A DNA stretch of 64,000 nt from Campylobacter sp. (GCA_017469645.1 JAFUFY010000030.1:1-64000), one strand, 5' to 3'. Positions 46,409-56,629 are shown, counted from the first letter of the stretch. The notes: a model not told the origin generated them from the letters alone. Program-made: numbers and translations.

Positions 46409-46684
46409 ATGAAAACTAGAATTTTAGGACTATCTATTGGTTGTGCGCTTTTGCTAGGTTTTGGCGGTTGTGCTTTAAATCAAACTAACGAGCCACCTAA
46501 AAAACAAGAAGTAATTATCGAAAAAGAACCACCTAAAAAAGTTGTAAAAACCAAACAGAAAAAACAAGCTAAACAAACTATAAAAGTAGGGCAAGATAAG
46601 GCTACGGTTCAAGCTGAGCCTATACAAAATACCCAAAAAACAGATACAAATGAGTCATATAAATATACGATAATCTTAGATTAA
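46409..46684 (+). CDS. Small basic lipoprotein
   Basis: The 91-residue protein has signal MKTRILGLSIGCALLLGFGGC with lipobox GFGGC, then a Lys/Pro/Gln-rich stretch. Its first 18 nt are identical to those of the lipoprotein at 46845, suggesting a duplicated signal region. No function is recognised. Confidence 0.72.
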   Translation: MKTRILGLSIGCALLLGFGGCALNQTNEPPKKQEVIIEKEPPKKVVKTKQKKQAKQTIKVGQDKATVQAEPIQNTQKTDTNESYKYTIILD

Positions 46685-46692
46685 TTAAATTA

Positions 46693-46724
46693 GTAAATTT
46701 GGCACCAAAAAGTGCCAAATTTAC
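46693..46724 (+). terminator. Hairpin after the small lipoprotein
   Basis: Perfect 13-bp stem GTAAATTTGGCAC / GTGCCAAATTTAC with a 6-nt loop, followed by GCTTTTT. Confidence 0.65.
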
Positions 46725-46844
46725 GCTTTTTGCCATAGAATTTATCTTTTTCTTAAAATTTATTTCAAATTTATTAAAGAACTCATCACAAAAATTTAAC
46801 GCCGTGCGAATAAAATTCTCGTAACTTTTCATAAAGGATTGACA

Positions 46845-47348
46845 ATGAAAACTAGAATTTTACAACTTTTTACGCTTTGTGTTGTCGGACTTGGTTTTAG
46901 CGGGTGTGTTGTATCGCACGGCACCCATGCGCATGTAAGCGGCGGAATTTATGCGACAAGCGGGGATTATTACGAAGATCGCTACTACCGCGTTCCAAGA
47001 GAACGAGTGGTTGTTGTCCCGCAGCAAAAAGTGGTCGTAGTGCCACAAAAAAGAGTTGTGCTCGCTCCGCAAAAAAAGGTTGTCGTAGCGCGTCGTCCTG
47101 CTGTTCGCCCAGTTGTAGGGGTAGCGCCAAAACACGATGCAGGAGTTTTGCTGCGCCGTGATATGAAACCACGCCATAACTTTGTAAAAAAAGACGACAA
47201 AATTCCGCCACGAGCAAAAGATAGAGCATTTTCGTCACACCAAGTGAAAAATCAAAAAGTAGCACCGCCAAAATCGCAAGGCGTATTTAAGCGCGAAACC
47301 CCAAAAAGATATGCAAAAAATTTGCCACCACGACCGCCACACAGATAA
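46845..47348 (+). CDS. Basic lipoprotein with VVPQK repeats
   Basis: The protein has 167 residues from ATG 46845, with AAAGGATTGAC upstream. Lipobox is FSGC. The mature part starts VVSHGTHAHVSGG, then carries degenerate repeats of the form VVVPQ(K/Q)K(R)VV around residues 48-85, and ends in a very basic Pro-rich tail. High Arg/Lys suggests it could bind peptidoglycan or nucleic acid, but nothing shows this. Confidence 0.72.
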   Translation: MKTRILQLFTLCVVGLGFSGCVVSHGTHAHVSGGIYATSGDYYEDRYYRVPRERVVVVPQQKVVVVPQKRVVLAPQKKVVVARRPAVRPVVGVAPKHDAGVLLRRDMKPRHNFVKKDDKIPPRAKDRAFSSHQVKNQKVAPPKSQGVFKRETPKRYAKNLPPRPPHR

Positions 47349-47351
47349 GAA

Positions 47352-47383
47352 AATTCACTAAATTTGGTCAAATTTAGTGAATT
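47352..47383 (+). terminator. Hairpin after the VVPQK lipoprotein
   Basis: Perfect 15-bp stem AATTCACTAAATTTG / CAAATTTAGTGAATT with a 2-nt centre, immediately after the stop. No long T-run. Confidence 0.55.
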
Positions 47384-47537
47384 TAAACATTAAATTTAGC
47401 AAATTTACCACTTCCAAATAAATACAAAGCGATTAAATATCGCTTTGGATATTTTCTTAACTTATAATTATTTATAAAAAAATCTTAAAATTTTCTCTGT
47501 GTGATATTTGCGAATTTTTTAGAGATTATGAGAAAAT

Positions 47538-48326
47538 TTAGGCTAAATTTATCGCCTTATTCATAGATTTTAAAATCAAATTTTCATCAAATTCGTTGTC
47601 GTAAAAAAGATTAAAAGCTAGTGCTGCTTGATAAACTAGCATTTCTTTGCCGTCTTTGACTAAAAGTCCATTGTCTATTGCTAATTTTAAAAACGGCGTA
47701 ATCTTGCCGTAAATGGCGTCAAATGCGAATTTTGCTTCCTTAAAAACAGCATCTAGCATTTGGGTTGGAGCTGGCAAAAAGTCATCTTTAAGCCCTGCGC
47801 TTGTGGAATTTACGATTAGGTCGTATTTGGTGAATTTAAAATCAGCGTGAGTATAGAAATTTTCGCATTTAAAATTCTTATCTGATTTATCGCTACGATT
47901 TAAAATATCGAATTTAACGCCGTTTTTATGCAAAATATAGCTCATCGCTCTTGTTGTGCCACCAGCTCCTAAAAGCAGAGCATTTTTGATTTCGCCAAAT
48001 TCGCAAATCGCCCTATAAAAGCCAAGTGCGTCGGTGTTATAGCCATAAAATTTGGAATTTTTATAAACAAGGGTATTAACCGAGCCGATTTCTTTGGCAC
48101 TTTCGCTTAAAATTTCGCTAGTTTCGTAAGCGTTAAGCTTAAAAGGCACGGTTATATTCGCACCCTTTAAACCTAAATTTAAAAATTTTTCCTTTAAATC
48201 ACTTCCCTTTTCAAGCAAAACTCGCCCGTAATATGCATCAAGTCCTAGCTCTTTTATCGCCAAGTTATGCAGTCTTGGCGAAACTGAGTGGGCTATCGGA
48301 TTGCCAAAAACGGCGAATTTATCCAT
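47538..48326 (-). CDS. aroE: Shikimate dehydrogenase
   Basis: The 262-residue NADP enzyme has the substrate site NPIAHSVSPRLHN, catalytic Lys in GANITVPFK, Rossmann motif LLGAGGTTRA, and the closing KMLVYQAALAF-like helix. It follows the SPOR gene, sharing one base, on the minus strand. Confidence 0.95.
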   Translation of the reverse strand: MDKFAVFGNPIAHSVSPRLHNLAIKELGLDAYYGRVLLEKGSDLKEKFLNLGLKGANITVPFKLNAYETSEILSESAKEIGSVNTLVYKNSKFYGYNTDALGFYRAICEFGEIKNALLLGAGGTTRAMSYILHKNGVKFDILNRSDKSDKNFKCENFYTHADFKFTKYDLIVNSTSAGLKDDFLPAPTQMLDAVFKEAKFAFDAIYGKITPFLKLAIDNGLLVKDGKEMLVYQAALAFNLFYDNEFDENLILKSMNKAINLA

Positions 48327-49243
48327 TATTTTACCCGATAAATAAAAGCTTCATTGTTAAGTGTTTTTACATCGCTCATAGCTTTGCTTAACTCGTCGTT
48401 GTTTTTAAAAGGACCGACCAAAATGCGCGTTAGATTACCTGATTTATGCGCAATCGGAGTATAACCCTTTTCGGATATTTTTTTGATACTAGGCGCATTT
48501 GGATTGTATTGTGAAAGGGCATGAACTTGGATATAAGTTCCACTGGCTAAATTTGCGACATCTTTTATATTGCCGCCTTTTGGTTGCGTTTTTGCAGGTT
48601 CGCTATTTTTAGGTTGTTCTTGTTTTTTAGGCTCTTCTTTTTTTGGTTCAGGTTTTTTGGTTTCTACCTTTGGTTGTTCCTTTTTAGGCTCAGGTTTTGG
48701 TTGGACTTTTGGCTCTGTTTTTTTAGGTTCTTCTTTTTTTGGTTGTGGTTTAGGCTCGGCATTTGCTACGACTTGTTGTTGTGGTTGCACAGTTTGCGGT
48801 GTAGGAGCGATTTGAACCTGCGGTTCTTCTTTTTTGATTTCTATTATTTGCTCTTTTACATCGACCTTTACTTCTTCTTTTTTGATTTCAAATTTAGCGT
48901 CGTTTTGTGGTTCGCTAGGCTCGATTTTTGGTTGTTCAGGCTTTTTTACTTCGACTTTTGGCTCTTCTTTTTTAGGTTCAGGTTTTGGAGTTATGACAAT
49001 CGGTTCTAGCTTTGGCGCTTGCTCTTTTTTTGCAAGTTCAGCTTCGCTTGGCATTTGCAAATTTGCGCTAGTATCAATATTACCTTTATTTATGAATTTC
49101 ATTATAATCAAAACAATCAAAAATAAAATTATCAAAATTGCAATAGCAGTTAAGATTTTTTTCACACTTGCGCTTTTGTCATTTCCATTTCGATTTAAAA
49201 CTATATCATTAATGTCTTCCATGCTGTATGGATTGTGATTCAT
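48326..49243 (-). CDS. SPOR-domain membrane protein (FtsN/DedD-like)
   Basis: The 305-residue protein has a cytoplasmic N-terminus, one membrane helix at about 29-49, a long Lys/Glu/Pro linker (about 75-225), and a C-terminal SPOR domain (YIQVHALSQYNP to the end). SPOR domains bind denuded septal glycan, so a division role is likely. The order SPOR-aroE beside glyA-lysS-fur is conserved in Campylobacter. Confidence 0.88.
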   Translation of the reverse strand: MNHNPYSMEDINDIVLNRNGNDKSASVKKILTAIAILIILFLIVLIIMKFINKGNIDTSANLQMPSEAELAKKEQAPKLEPIVITPKPEPKKEEPKVEVKKPEQPKIEPSEPQNDAKFEIKKEEVKVDVKEQIIEIKKEEPQVQIAPTPQTVQPQQQVVANAEPKPQPKKEEPKKTEPKVQPKPEPKKEQPKVETKKPEPKKEEPKKQEQPKNSEPAKTQPKGGNIKDVANLASGTYIQVHALSQYNPNAPSIKKISEKGYTPIAHKSGNLTRILVGPFKNNDELSKAMSDVKTLNNEAFIYRVK

Positions 49244-49310
49244 AAAGCTTCTCCTATAAATTCAAAATCTATTTTGCGAATTCTACCATAATAAAATTTG
49301 CAAAATAGAC

Positions 49311-49336
49311 AAATTCGGGCAAATTTGCCCGAATTT
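49311..49336 (-). terminator. Hairpin at the end of glyA
   Basis: Palindrome AAATTCGGGC / GCCCGAATTT with a 6-nt loop touches the glyA stop. It probably ends the fur-lysS-glyA transcript. Confidence 0.6.
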
Positions 49337-50577
49337 TAATACATTGCTCTATCGTAAATGATAAATTTATGTGCTAAATCTGTAACTTCTTTTTTAACTT
49401 TTGCTTGAAGTTCGGTATTTGTTATATCATTTAGCACATCTGCGATTTTATTTGCGATAAACTCAAACTCAGCCTCTTTCATGCCGCGAGCCGTTAAGGC
49501 TGGGCTTCCTACGCGAATTCCGCTTGTTATAAATGGACTGCGAGTTTCGCCCGGGACTGTGTTTTTATTTACGGTGATTCCAGCGTTTCCTAGGGCTATA
49601 TCAGCGTCCTTTCCGCTAAATTCTTTATTTAAAAAGCTTACTAAGATTAGGTGATTATCTGTGCCGCCGCTTACTAAATCAAATCCCCTTTTTACCAAAG
49701 TTTCGCCTAAAATTTTTGCATTTGCTTTGACCTGTTTTGCATAAACTTTCCATTCATCGCTAAGATTATGTTTGAAGCCAACAGCCTTTCCTGCGATGAC
49801 ATGCATTAAAGGACCGCCTTGAATGCCTGGGAAAATCGAACTATTGATTTTTTTAGCGAATTCTTCATCGTTCGTCATAATGATACCGCCGCGTGGTCCG
49901 CGAAGTGTTTTATGTGTAGTCGAGCTAACGACATGGCAGTGTGGGAACGGATGAGCGTGCTCGCCAGCTACAACTAGACCTGCGATGTGAGCCACATCGG
50001 CAAACAAAAACGCACCCACGCTATCAGCGATTTCTCTAAATTTAGCAAAATCTATCTCTCTTGTATAGGCACTCGCGCCACAAACTATCATTTTTGGTTT
50101 TACGATGTTTGCTATGTCGGCTACGCGGTCGTAATTTATGCGACCATCTAGCTCTACGCCGTATTCAAAGCTCTCGTAATATTTTCCGCTACTTGAAACC
50201 TTTGCGCCATGCGTTAGGTGTCCGCCGTGGCTTAAAGACATACCCAAAATTTTATCACCCGGTTTTAAAAACGCACCATAAACGCCCTGATTAGCTTGTG
50301 AGCCTGAGTTTGGCTGAACATTTGCAAATTCGCAACCAAAAAGTTTTTTACATCTTTCAATAGCGATAGTTTCGATTTCATCGACAAATTCGCAGCCGCC
50401 ATAATATCTTTTGCCGGGATAACCTTCTGCGTATTTGTTTGTAAGGATTGAACCCATTACAGCCATGACTTCTGGGTAAGTGAAGTTTTCACTTGCAATC
50501 ATCTCCAAATGGTCGCATTGACGCGCCAACTCTTTGTTTGTTAAATCAAAAATTTCTTTATCAAAATTTTCTAACAT
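49336..50577 (-). CDS. glyA: Serine hydroxymethyltransferase
   Basis: The 413-residue PLP enzyme converts serine to glycine and loads tetrahydrofolate with one carbon. Motifs are [35 protein letters not shown], and the PLP lysine in [14 protein letters not shown]. It starts 2 nt after the lysS stop. Confidence 0.96.
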   Translation of the reverse strand: MLENFDKEIFDLTNKELARQCDHLEMIASENFTYPEVMAVMGSILTNKYAEGYPGKRYYGGCEFVDEIETIAIERCKKLFGCEFANVQPNSGSQANQGVYGAFLKPGDKILGMSLSHGGHLTHGAKVSSSGKYYESFEYGVELDGRINYDRVADIANIVKPKMIVCGASAYTREIDFAKFREIADSVGAFLFADVAHIAGLVVAGEHAHPFPHCHVVSSTTHKTLRGPRGGIIMTNDEEFAKKINSSIFPGIQGGPLMHVIAGKAVGFKHNLSDEWKVYAKQVKANAKILGETLVKRGFDLVSGGTDNHLILVSFLNKEFSGKDADIALGNAGITVNKNTVPGETRSPFITSGIRVGSPALTARGMKEAEFEFIANKIADVLNDITNTELQAKVKKEVTDLAHKFIIYDRAMY

Positions 50578-50579
50578 TT

Positions 50580-52073
50580 TTATTCCTTTTCTGAATTTAT
50601 CGGCTTCATAGCCGGAAATAAAATAACATCGCGAATCGATTTTTTATTTAGCAAAATCATCACAAGCCTATCGACACCTAGCCCCCAGCCAACAGTCGGT
50701 GGCATAGCATAGCTTAGGGCTCTAACGAAATCTTCGTCCATTTCGTGTGCTTCGTCATCTCCTGCGTTTTTAGCATCAATTTGCGCTTTAAATCGTTCAT
50801 ATTGATCGAGCGGATCGTTTAGCTCGTTAAAAGCGTTTGCTAGTTCGCGTCCTGCGATAAATAGCTCAAATCTCTCTGCGATTTCAGGATTTTCGTCGCT
50901 TCTTCTTGATAACGGCGAAATCGAAATCGGAAAATCGATAACAAATGTCGGATTTATGAGCTTATGCTCGACATAGTTATCAAAAAGTTCGGCTTGTAAA
51001 TGCCCTAAATCTAAATTCTCGTTTGCTTCAAAATTATCGGCTTTGAGTTTTTCTATGATTTTTGCTTTATCGTTTATGATTTCGCTTGAAATTCCGCCGA
51101 TTTGCGTGATAGCGTCAAGGTATTTTATGCGAGTAAATGGTTTTGAAAAATCCACGCTTACTTCGTCAAATTCGATAACTTTTGGCAAATTTAACTTTTG
51201 CAAAAGTGTCGCAAAAAGCTCTTCGGTTAAATCCATAGCGTCATTATAATTATGCCAAGTCCAGTAAAACTCAATGCTGGTAAATTCAGGATTGTGCGTT
51301 AAATCCATGCCTTCGTTTCGGAAATTTCTATTGATTTCAAAAACAGCTTCCATACCGCCTACGATTAGGCGTTTTAGATAAAGTTCAGGTGCGATTCGCA
51401 AAAATCTATCCACATCAAGAGCGTTGTGATGAGTGATAAAAGGCTTTGCGTTGGCTCCGCCTGCGATTGGGTGCATCATCGGAGTTTCGACTTCTAAAAA
51501 GCCTTTTTTCTCAAAGAAATTTCTAATGGTGCTAATGATGATGGATCGTTTTATAAAGTCATCTCTAACTTCTGAATTCATTATCATATCAAGGTAGCGT
51601 TGGCGGTATCTCATTTCTATGTCTGTTAAGCCGTGAAATTTTTCAGGCAAAACTGAAATGGACTTTGAAGCAAGAGTTAGGCGGCTAACATGAATACTAA
51701 ATTCGCCCGTTTGCGTGACAAATGCGTAACCCTTGACTAAAACTATGTCACCCACTTCAAGATTTTTCTTGAATTTAGCGTAATCTTCTTCGCCGATACT
51801 ATCGCGTGAATAATAAATTTGGATTTTTCCGCTTTCATCTTCGATATTTCCAAAAGTCGATTTTCCCGCAACTCGCTTAAATTTAAGGCGACCTGCTATG
51901 CTAACTTCTTCTGTGGCTTTTTTCTCTTCTAAATCCTGTATAAAAGCAAATTTATCTCTAAATTCTTTTATACTCATATCCTTAACTAAAAAATGCGGAT
52001 AAGGATTTACTCCTAAACTCCGCAATTCATTTGATTTTTCTATTTTTTGAATTTCAAGCTGGTTGTCAAACAC
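50580..52073 (-). CDS. lysS: Lysyl-tRNA synthetase, class II
   Basis: The 497-residue enzyme has an N-terminal OB-fold ([18 protein letters not shown]) and class II motifs: motif 2 [17 protein letters not shown] and motif 3 [13 protein letters not shown]. The start is GTG 52073, 3 nt after the fur stop. Confidence 0.96.
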   Translation of the reverse strand: MFDNQLEIQKIEKSNELRSLGVNPYPHFLVKDMSIKEFRDKFAFIQDLEEKKATEEVSIAGRLKFKRVAGKSTFGNIEDESGKIQIYYSRDSIGEEDYAKFKKNLEVGDIVLVKGYAFVTQTGEFSIHVSRLTLASKSISVLPEKFHGLTDIEMRYRQRYLDMIMNSEVRDDFIKRSIIISTIRNFFEKKGFLEVETPMMHPIAGGANAKPFITHHNALDVDRFLRIAPELYLKRLIVGGMEAVFEINRNFRNEGMDLTHNPEFTSIEFYWTWHNYNDAMDLTEELFATLLQKLNLPKVIEFDEVSVDFSKPFTRIKYLDAITQIGGISSEIINDKAKIIEKLKADNFEANENLDLGHLQAELFDNYVEHKLINPTFVIDFPISISPLSRRSDENPEIAERFELFIAGRELANAFNELNDPLDQYERFKAQIDAKNAGDDEAHEMDEDFVRALSYAMPPTVGWGLGVDRLVMILLNKKSIRDVILFPAMKPINSEKE

Positions 52074-52076
52074 TAT

Positions 52077-52544
52077 TTATTTCCTTTTTTTAGCGCAATC
52101 GTTGCAAATTCCGTAAAGTTGCATAAGATGTCCAGTGAGAGTAAAGCCGTTAGCTTTTGCTATATTTACCTGTTTTTTTTCTATGCTGTGATCTTCAAAT
52201 TCAACGATTTTATTGCAGTTTTTGCATATAAGGTGATCGTGGTGATCTCTGTGGGCAAGTTCAAATTTTTTGCCTTGTGCGCCAAAAGAGATCGAAGTCG
52301 CCATGCCTGAATCTTCAAGCAAATTTAGCGTTCTATAAACAGTTGCTATGCCGACATTTAGCTTTGGATATTTTGCTTTTACTTCCGCGTGTAGGGCTTC
52401 TGGCGTAAAGTGAAGATCGCTGTTGTAAAGAATTTCAAGCAAAACTTCTCGTTGCTTTGTGTATTTAAGCCCGTTTTCTCTAAGAGCTTTTTTAAATTCG
52501 TCCATTATCTGGTTGAAATTTAAATTTTGAATATTTGTTTTCAT
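52077..52544 (-). CDS. fur: Ferric uptake regulator
   Basis: The 155-residue repressor has the winged helix ([28 protein letters not shown]), the metal sites [16 protein letters not shown], and a second CxxC (GICNDC). An N-terminal extension of about 10 residues is typical for Campylobacter Fur. It overlaps cvpA by 4 nt. Confidence 0.95.
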   Translation of the reverse strand: MKTNIQNLNFNQIMDEFKKALRENGLKYTKQREVLLEILYNSDLHFTPEALHAEVKAKYPKLNVGIATVYRTLNLLEDSGMATSISFGAQGKKFELAHRDHHDHLICKNCNKIVEFEDHSIEKKQVNIAKANGFTLTGHLMQLYGICNDCAKKRK

Positions 52545-53221
52545 ATTTCATTTCCTTGCGTTTGATTTATATCGTTTAAATTTAATTCATTACTTAAATT
52601 TGAGTCTAAAATTAGACTGCTGTTTGTATCAGAAATTTTGTATTCAGGTTCGCTTATAGCTTCATTTATTGTCTCCTGCACGGCATTTATATTTTCTTTT
52701 ACGCTTGGATCATCTTTCATTTGCATTATCCAGTCGCCGACATTTACTAAATGCGGATAAACTGCACTTGTGCTAAAAAATCCCTTTGTTTGTTCGTTTA
52801 ATAAAGCAGAACCTTTTATCATCGTGGCAACTACGGCAAAGATTAAGAAAATTTTAGCCGAGCTAAAAATAAATCCGCCAAGTTTATCGACAAAACCCAA
52901 ACCGCTCCATTTAAAGAATTTTGAAATAATTTCGCCTAAAATAAGGCAAATAATCCAAGTTCCAAATAAAATAGCCAAAAATCCAGCTAAAAGCTCGGTA
53001 GAATCGCCACTTAAAACACTGGTTGCAGATTTTAGGTTGTAAATTTTTTCACTAATCCAAGCCCCTGCCATGGCCTTATATCGAACTGCCAAAATAAGAC
53101 CGCCGATAAGCCCTAAGATTCCAAAAATTTCTTTTATAATGCCGTTTGCAAGACCGCGCAAACCAAAAAGCACAATCAAAGCTATAACAACAGCATCAAA
53201 CCAATTTATACCTTCAAGCAT
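52541..53221 (-). CDS. cvpA: CvpA family membrane protein
   Basis: The protein has 226 residues from ATG 53221, overlapping the pilT stop (ATGA); GTG 53224 is an alternative. Four hydrophobic segments and the family start ([22 protein letters not shown]) are clear. E. coli CvpA is needed for colicin V production, but the general role is unclear. The Asn/Ser/Asp-rich C-terminal tail is soluble. Confidence 0.88.
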   Translation of the reverse strand: MLEGINWFDAVVIALIVLFGLRGLANGIIKEIFGILGLIGGLILAVRYKAMAGAWISEKIYNLKSATSVLSGDSTELLAGFLAILFGTWIICLILGEIISKFFKWSGLGFVDKLGGFIFSSAKIFLIFAVVATMIKGSALLNEQTKGFFSTSAVYPHLVNVGDWIMQMKDDPSVKENINAVQETINEAISEPEYKISDTNSSLILDSNLSNELNLNDINQTQGNEI

Positions 53222-54303
53222 CACTCACCTACTATACCGATTAGCTCTTGTAAATTTGTTGAATATCTAAGAGCATTTTCTTTTGATATGAAATTTGAGC
53301 GAATCGCTTTTACCATAGCTTGTGTTTGGGTTACCATGCCTGTTTGTTGTTGGTTAAGTTGCATTTGTGAGTAAATTTGATGAACTTTGTTTTCGCGGAT
53401 TAGGTTAGCAACGGCGTTGTTGTTTATCAAAATTTCATGTATCGCGATACGACCACCGCCAAGCTTTGGAAGCAAAGATTGCGAAATAACCGCAGTTAGC
53501 GAAACTGAAAGCATGTTTCGCACTTGAAGTTGCTCGCCACCGTCAAAGCTATCGATGATACGGTTGATTGTTTGGATCGCTGAGTTTGTGTGAAGTGTTC
53601 CAAAAACCAAGTGTCCTGTTTCAGCCGCAGTAATGGCAATAGAAATAGTTTCACGATCCCGCATCTCACCGACTAGGATAATATCAGGGTCTTCACGCAG
53701 TGAGAATTTCAAAGCTTGTGCATAAGAGTGTGTGTCTGTTCCTATGTTTCTGTGAGAAAAAAGCGATTTTTTATTTGTATGGACAAATTCCACAGGGTCT
53801 TCAACCGTGATAATGTGTTTTCTCTCTTTTTCGTTGATTTCATTTAGCATAGCTGCTAGGGTTGTTGATTTACCAGATCCTGTCGGACCGGTAACTAAAA
53901 TCATACCTTTTTCGCGTTTGACGACTTCTTTAAAAATATTTGGTGCTTTTAAATCATCAAGGCTAGGAATATCGATAGGAATAATACGAAACGCAGCAGC
54001 CAAATCACCGTTCATAGTGTAGTAGTAGTTGCCCCGAAAGCGTCCGATATTTGGTAACTCAATTGCAAAGTCAAGCTCTTTGTTTTCTTCAAGTTCGCTT
54101 TTTTGCGCATCGGTGATTAACGCATAGCAGATATACTCAATATCCGTTCCTGTTAGCGGATCCATTGCCAAAGGACGCAAAGTTCCGTCAATGCGAATTT
54201 GCGGAGCACTTCTTGAAACTAGGTGCAAATCCGAAGCTTTGTTAAAAACAACGGTTTTTAACATCGTTTCGATGTCAATTAATTTTTTTTGATTCTCTTC
54301 CAT
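53221..54303 (-). CDS. pilT: Type IV pilus retraction ATPase PilT
   Basis: The 360-residue hexameric ATPase has Walker A GPTGSGKSTT, Walker B PDIILVGEMRD, His box TAAETGHLVFGTLHTNSA, and the VANLIREN retraction motif (AIRNLIRE type). All catalytic parts are intact. No other pilus gene is in the window. It sits between gatC and cvpA, where C. jejuni has none as far as I recall. It suggests twitching ability. Confidence 0.93.
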   Translation of the reverse strand: MEENQKKLIDIETMLKTVVFNKASDLHLVSRSAPQIRIDGTLRPLAMDPLTGTDIEYICYALITDAQKSELEENKELDFAIELPNIGRFRGNYYYTMNGDLAAAFRIIPIDIPSLDDLKAPNIFKEVVKREKGMILVTGPTGSGKSTTLAAMLNEINEKERKHIITVEDPVEFVHTNKKSLFSHRNIGTDTHSYAQALKFSLREDPDIILVGEMRDRETISIAITAAETGHLVFGTLHTNSAIQTINRIIDSFDGGEQLQVRNMLSVSLTAVISQSLLPKLGGGRIAIHEILINNNAVANLIRENKVHQIYSQMQLNQQQTGMVTQTQAMVKAIRSNFISKENALRYSTNLQELIGIVGE

Positions 54304-54314
54304 AAAAACCTTCC

Positions 54315-54602
54315 TTATTCTATGATTTTAGGGACGACAAAATAGCTTCCGTCGCTGTCCGGTGCGTGTTTGATAATCGTATCAATCACATCGCTTTTGC
54401 TAGGCACATCTTCTCTAAACGGCGTTCCGCCCTTTAAAGTGGTGATAGCCACCTGAGTATCGTCCAAATTTAACTCATTTAAAATTTCGACGAAATCCAC
54501 GATATTATTTAGTTGATTTTTAATCTCATCACGCTTGTTTTCAGGAATTTTTAAAGCGCTTAGTTTTTCAAGTTTGTTTAAAACGACATCGTCAATTATC
54601 AT
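54315..54602 (-). CDS. gatC: Asp/Glu-tRNA amidotransferase subunit C
   Basis: The 95-residue protein has LNKLEKLSALKIPE, FVEILNELNLDD and the conserved FREDVPS. It stabilises GatAB, which turns misacylated Glu-tRNA-Gln and Asp-tRNA-Asn into the correct forms. It leads the gatC-pilT-cvpA-fur-lysS-glyA run. Confidence 0.9.
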   Translation of the reverse strand: MIIDDVVLNKLEKLSALKIPENKRDEIKNQLNNIVDFVEILNELNLDDTQVAITTLKGGTPFREDVPSKSDVIDTIIKHAPDSDGSYFVVPKIIE

Positions 54603-54634
54603 TGATTTCCTTTTTTTGATAAATAAAACGAGAC

Positions 54635-54640
54635 ATTATA
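54635..54640 (-). promoter_or_regulatory. -10 box of gatC operon
   Basis: On the minus strand ATGATATAATGTC contains TATAAT 33 nt before ATG 54602. Confidence 0.5.
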
Positions 54641-54683
54641 TCATAATTTATCTTGATATTAGTCGCTTTTAAATATTTTATGC

Positions 54684-54689
54684 TACAAT
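54684..54689 (+). promoter_or_regulatory. -10 box of the 54725 gene
   Basis: ATGCTACAATTATG contains TACAAT 36 nt before the TTG start at 54725. Confidence 0.4.
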
Positions 54690-54724
54690 TATGCGAAATT
54701 TAATTTTTAAAAAAGGATACAAAA

Positions 54725-55279
54725 TTGGCTTTAAAGGACGATATTGCAGGTATTAAACAAGAAATAGGCACAGAAGAGCAGTTTTTGGAAAGTATCATCA
54801 AAAGCGAACTTTTCATTAAAAAATACAAAAAACCTTTGCTGGGACTTGTTGCGATTTTAGTTTTGGGGTTTGTGGGATACTATGGAAATTTGTTTTTTGA
54901 AAACAAACGCATTGACAGCGCAAATGCACTTTATAACGAGCTTTTGAAAAATCCAAATGACAATGCAAAAAAAGATGAGTTAAAATCAAAAGATATAAAT
55001 TTATATGCGGTTTTCGAGCTAAAAAATTCGCTTAAAAACGGAGATAACGCAAAACTTGATGAGTTGGCAAATTCTAATATAGATCCGCTTTTAAAAGAGA
55101 TTATAAATTTGCAAAACGGAAAACAAGGTGTTTTGCTAGAAGATTATAACAGTTTCATCAACGGATATGAGCTTTTAAAAAGCGGTAAATTTGATGCTGC
55201 CGAAGTTGAATTTAATAAAATTCCTGCCGATTCGCCGTTTAAACAAATGGTTGTAAATTTAAAACACTATAATGGATAA
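54725..55279 (+). CDS. Membrane-anchored TPR-like protein
   Basis: The protein has 184 residues from TTG 54725, preceded by AAAGGATAC. A cytoplasmic N-terminus, a single membrane helix at about 38-56 and a helical periplasmic domain are visible. The layout resembles YfgM-type TPR_21 proteins that accompany BamB. The next gene is a BamB-like lipoprotein, so a role in envelope assembly is plausible (inference). Confidence 0.72.
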   Translation: MALKDDIAGIKQEIGTEEQFLESIIKSELFIKKYKKPLLGLVAILVLGFVGYYGNLFFENKRIDSANALYNELLKNPNDNAKKDELKSKDINLYAVFELKNSLKNGDNAKLDELANSNIDPLLKEIINLQNGKQGVLLEDYNSFINGYELLKSGKFDAAEVEFNKIPADSPFKQMVVNLKHYNG

Positions 55280-55284
55280 AAAAA

Positions 55285-56295
55285 ATGAAAAAATATGCAC
55301 TTATTTTAACGATTTTGGTCTCAGTTTTTTTTACAGGTTGTTCGACAAAAAGGCAATATTTCGAGCCGTTTGATGAAAATGTCGCAGGAAAAGTTAGTTT
55401 TGAAGGAAATTTGCCTTCAAAAATCATCGCTTCAAATTACAATGGTGCAACACTTGCTAACGGTAATGTCGTCTCTAAAATGGGCGTAAATTCAAATTTC
55501 AAACTAGCAAAAAATGAGAAATTTTTAGGTGAATTTGAAGGTAAATTTGTAAGCACAAACGAAAAAGGTGCGTTAAAAGTTAGCGATGAAAGTGGTAATT
55601 TATTACTTGATACATATATCGATACTCAGGCTTTAAGTGCAGCCATAAACGGCGATGATTTGGCGGTTGTAGGCTCAAATAACGCCATTTATCTAATCAA
55701 AATTTCATCAAATTCGGTTGTAATGAATCAAAAACTAAGACAAGCTTATGCAGTTGATTCTAGGGTTGCTTCGCCTGTTTTTGTCGAGCAACTTGTCATC
55801 TATCCTAGCCTTGATGGGCTTTTGGTTATAGCAGATAGATACAACGGTCGCATTATAAGAGATATGGTTATAAGCGATCAGCCGTTTTTTAACAATGCTA
55901 TTGAATTAAAAGTTTTGGGTGATAATATGTATGCAACGACTGCTTCAAAAATCATGCTAATCTCTCCTATGGGAAATAAATCTTACAACGGCGAAATTCG
56001 CTCCGTGCTTTTTGGAAATGATAGAATTTACGCATTTTTAAAAGACGGCGTGGTTGATATGCTAGATTTAAATTTAAACAAAATAAAATCTAAAAAATTC
56101 ACATTTGCGTTGTTTGCAGGTGCGGGAATAGCAGGAAATTCGCTAAATATCGTTGAGAAAACCGGATATTTGATTAAAACTGATTTAAATTTAGAAAATG
56201 AGCAAATTTTTGAGCTAAATGATGAAATCGACGAGAAAACTTTTGTGAATTCACACGCATTTTATCACGACGATAAATTTTTAAGTTTTAATTAA
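55285..56295 (+). CDS. BamB-like beta-propeller lipoprotein
   Basis: The 336-residue protein has lipobox FTGC at about residue 19, then repeated strands typical of a PQQ-type propeller (ESGNLLLDTYIDTQ, YPSLDGLLVIADRYNGRII). It pairs with the preceding TPR-like gene as in yfgM-bamB. The propeller is diverged, so BamB identity is an inference. Confidence 0.7.
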   Translation: MKKYALILTILVSVFFTGCSTKRQYFEPFDENVAGKVSFEGNLPSKIIASNYNGATLANGNVVSKMGVNSNFKLAKNEKFLGEFEGKFVSTNEKGALKVSDESGNLLLDTYIDTQALSAAINGDDLAVVGSNNAIYLIKISSNSVVMNQKLRQAYAVDSRVASPVFVEQLVIYPSLDGLLVIADRYNGRIIRDMVISDQPFFNNAIELKVLGDNMYATTASKIMLISPMGNKSYNGEIRSVLFGNDRIYAFLKDGVVDMLDLNLNKIKSKKFTFALFAGAGIAGNSLNIVEKTGYLIKTDLNLENEQIFELNDEIDEKTFVNSHAFYHDDKFLSFN

Positions 56296-56296
56296 A

Positions 56297-56629
56297 ATGC
56301 AAAAACAAATTTCGGAGCTTTTATTATCAAAAAAGCTCCTTTTAAAAAATTTCAAAACGCTAGATACCAAAGAATTTAGCAAAAAACGCTCGTATGAAAT
56401 TTATTTTGGCGTGGATTTAGACGGCTTTTTTACACTAGTTTTCGTGCGAAATGCAAAAAGCAGATTTATTAGCAAAGACGCAAACGAGCTTATAAATTTA
56501 GATAAAATCGTGCAGGAAAAAATAGATAAAATCGTCAAAAAAAGAGTTTTGTTTTACAACTCGCAAATGTGCAGTAAATCTAAAAAAATCTTAGAAGAAA
56601 GCGAATTTATATTTTATGACTTTGTGTGA
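56297..56629 (+). CDS. Conserved small hypothetical protein
   Basis: The 110-residue protein starts at ATG 56297, 1 nt after the previous stop, and overlaps coaX by 14 nt. It is basic and soluble, with EIYFGVDLDGFFTLVF in the middle and a Cys near residue 94. No family is recognised. The tight packing suggests co-translation with coaX. Confidence 0.7.
   Translation: MQKQISELLLSKKLLLKNFKTLDTKEFSKKRSYEIYFGVDLDGFFTLVFVRNAKSRFISKDANELINLDKIVQEKIDKIVKKRVLFYNSQMCSKSKKILEESEFIFYDFV

Noticed and set aside
46860..47271. Several overlapping open frames around the VVPQK lipoprotein
   Set aside because: They arise from the repetitive coding sequence; only the plus-strand frame has a lipoprotein signal and a ribosome-binding site.
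48570..49238. Open frames on the plus strand opposite the SPOR linker
   Set aside because: They are shadows of the Lys/Pro/Glu repeats and have no ribosome-binding site or protein-like composition.
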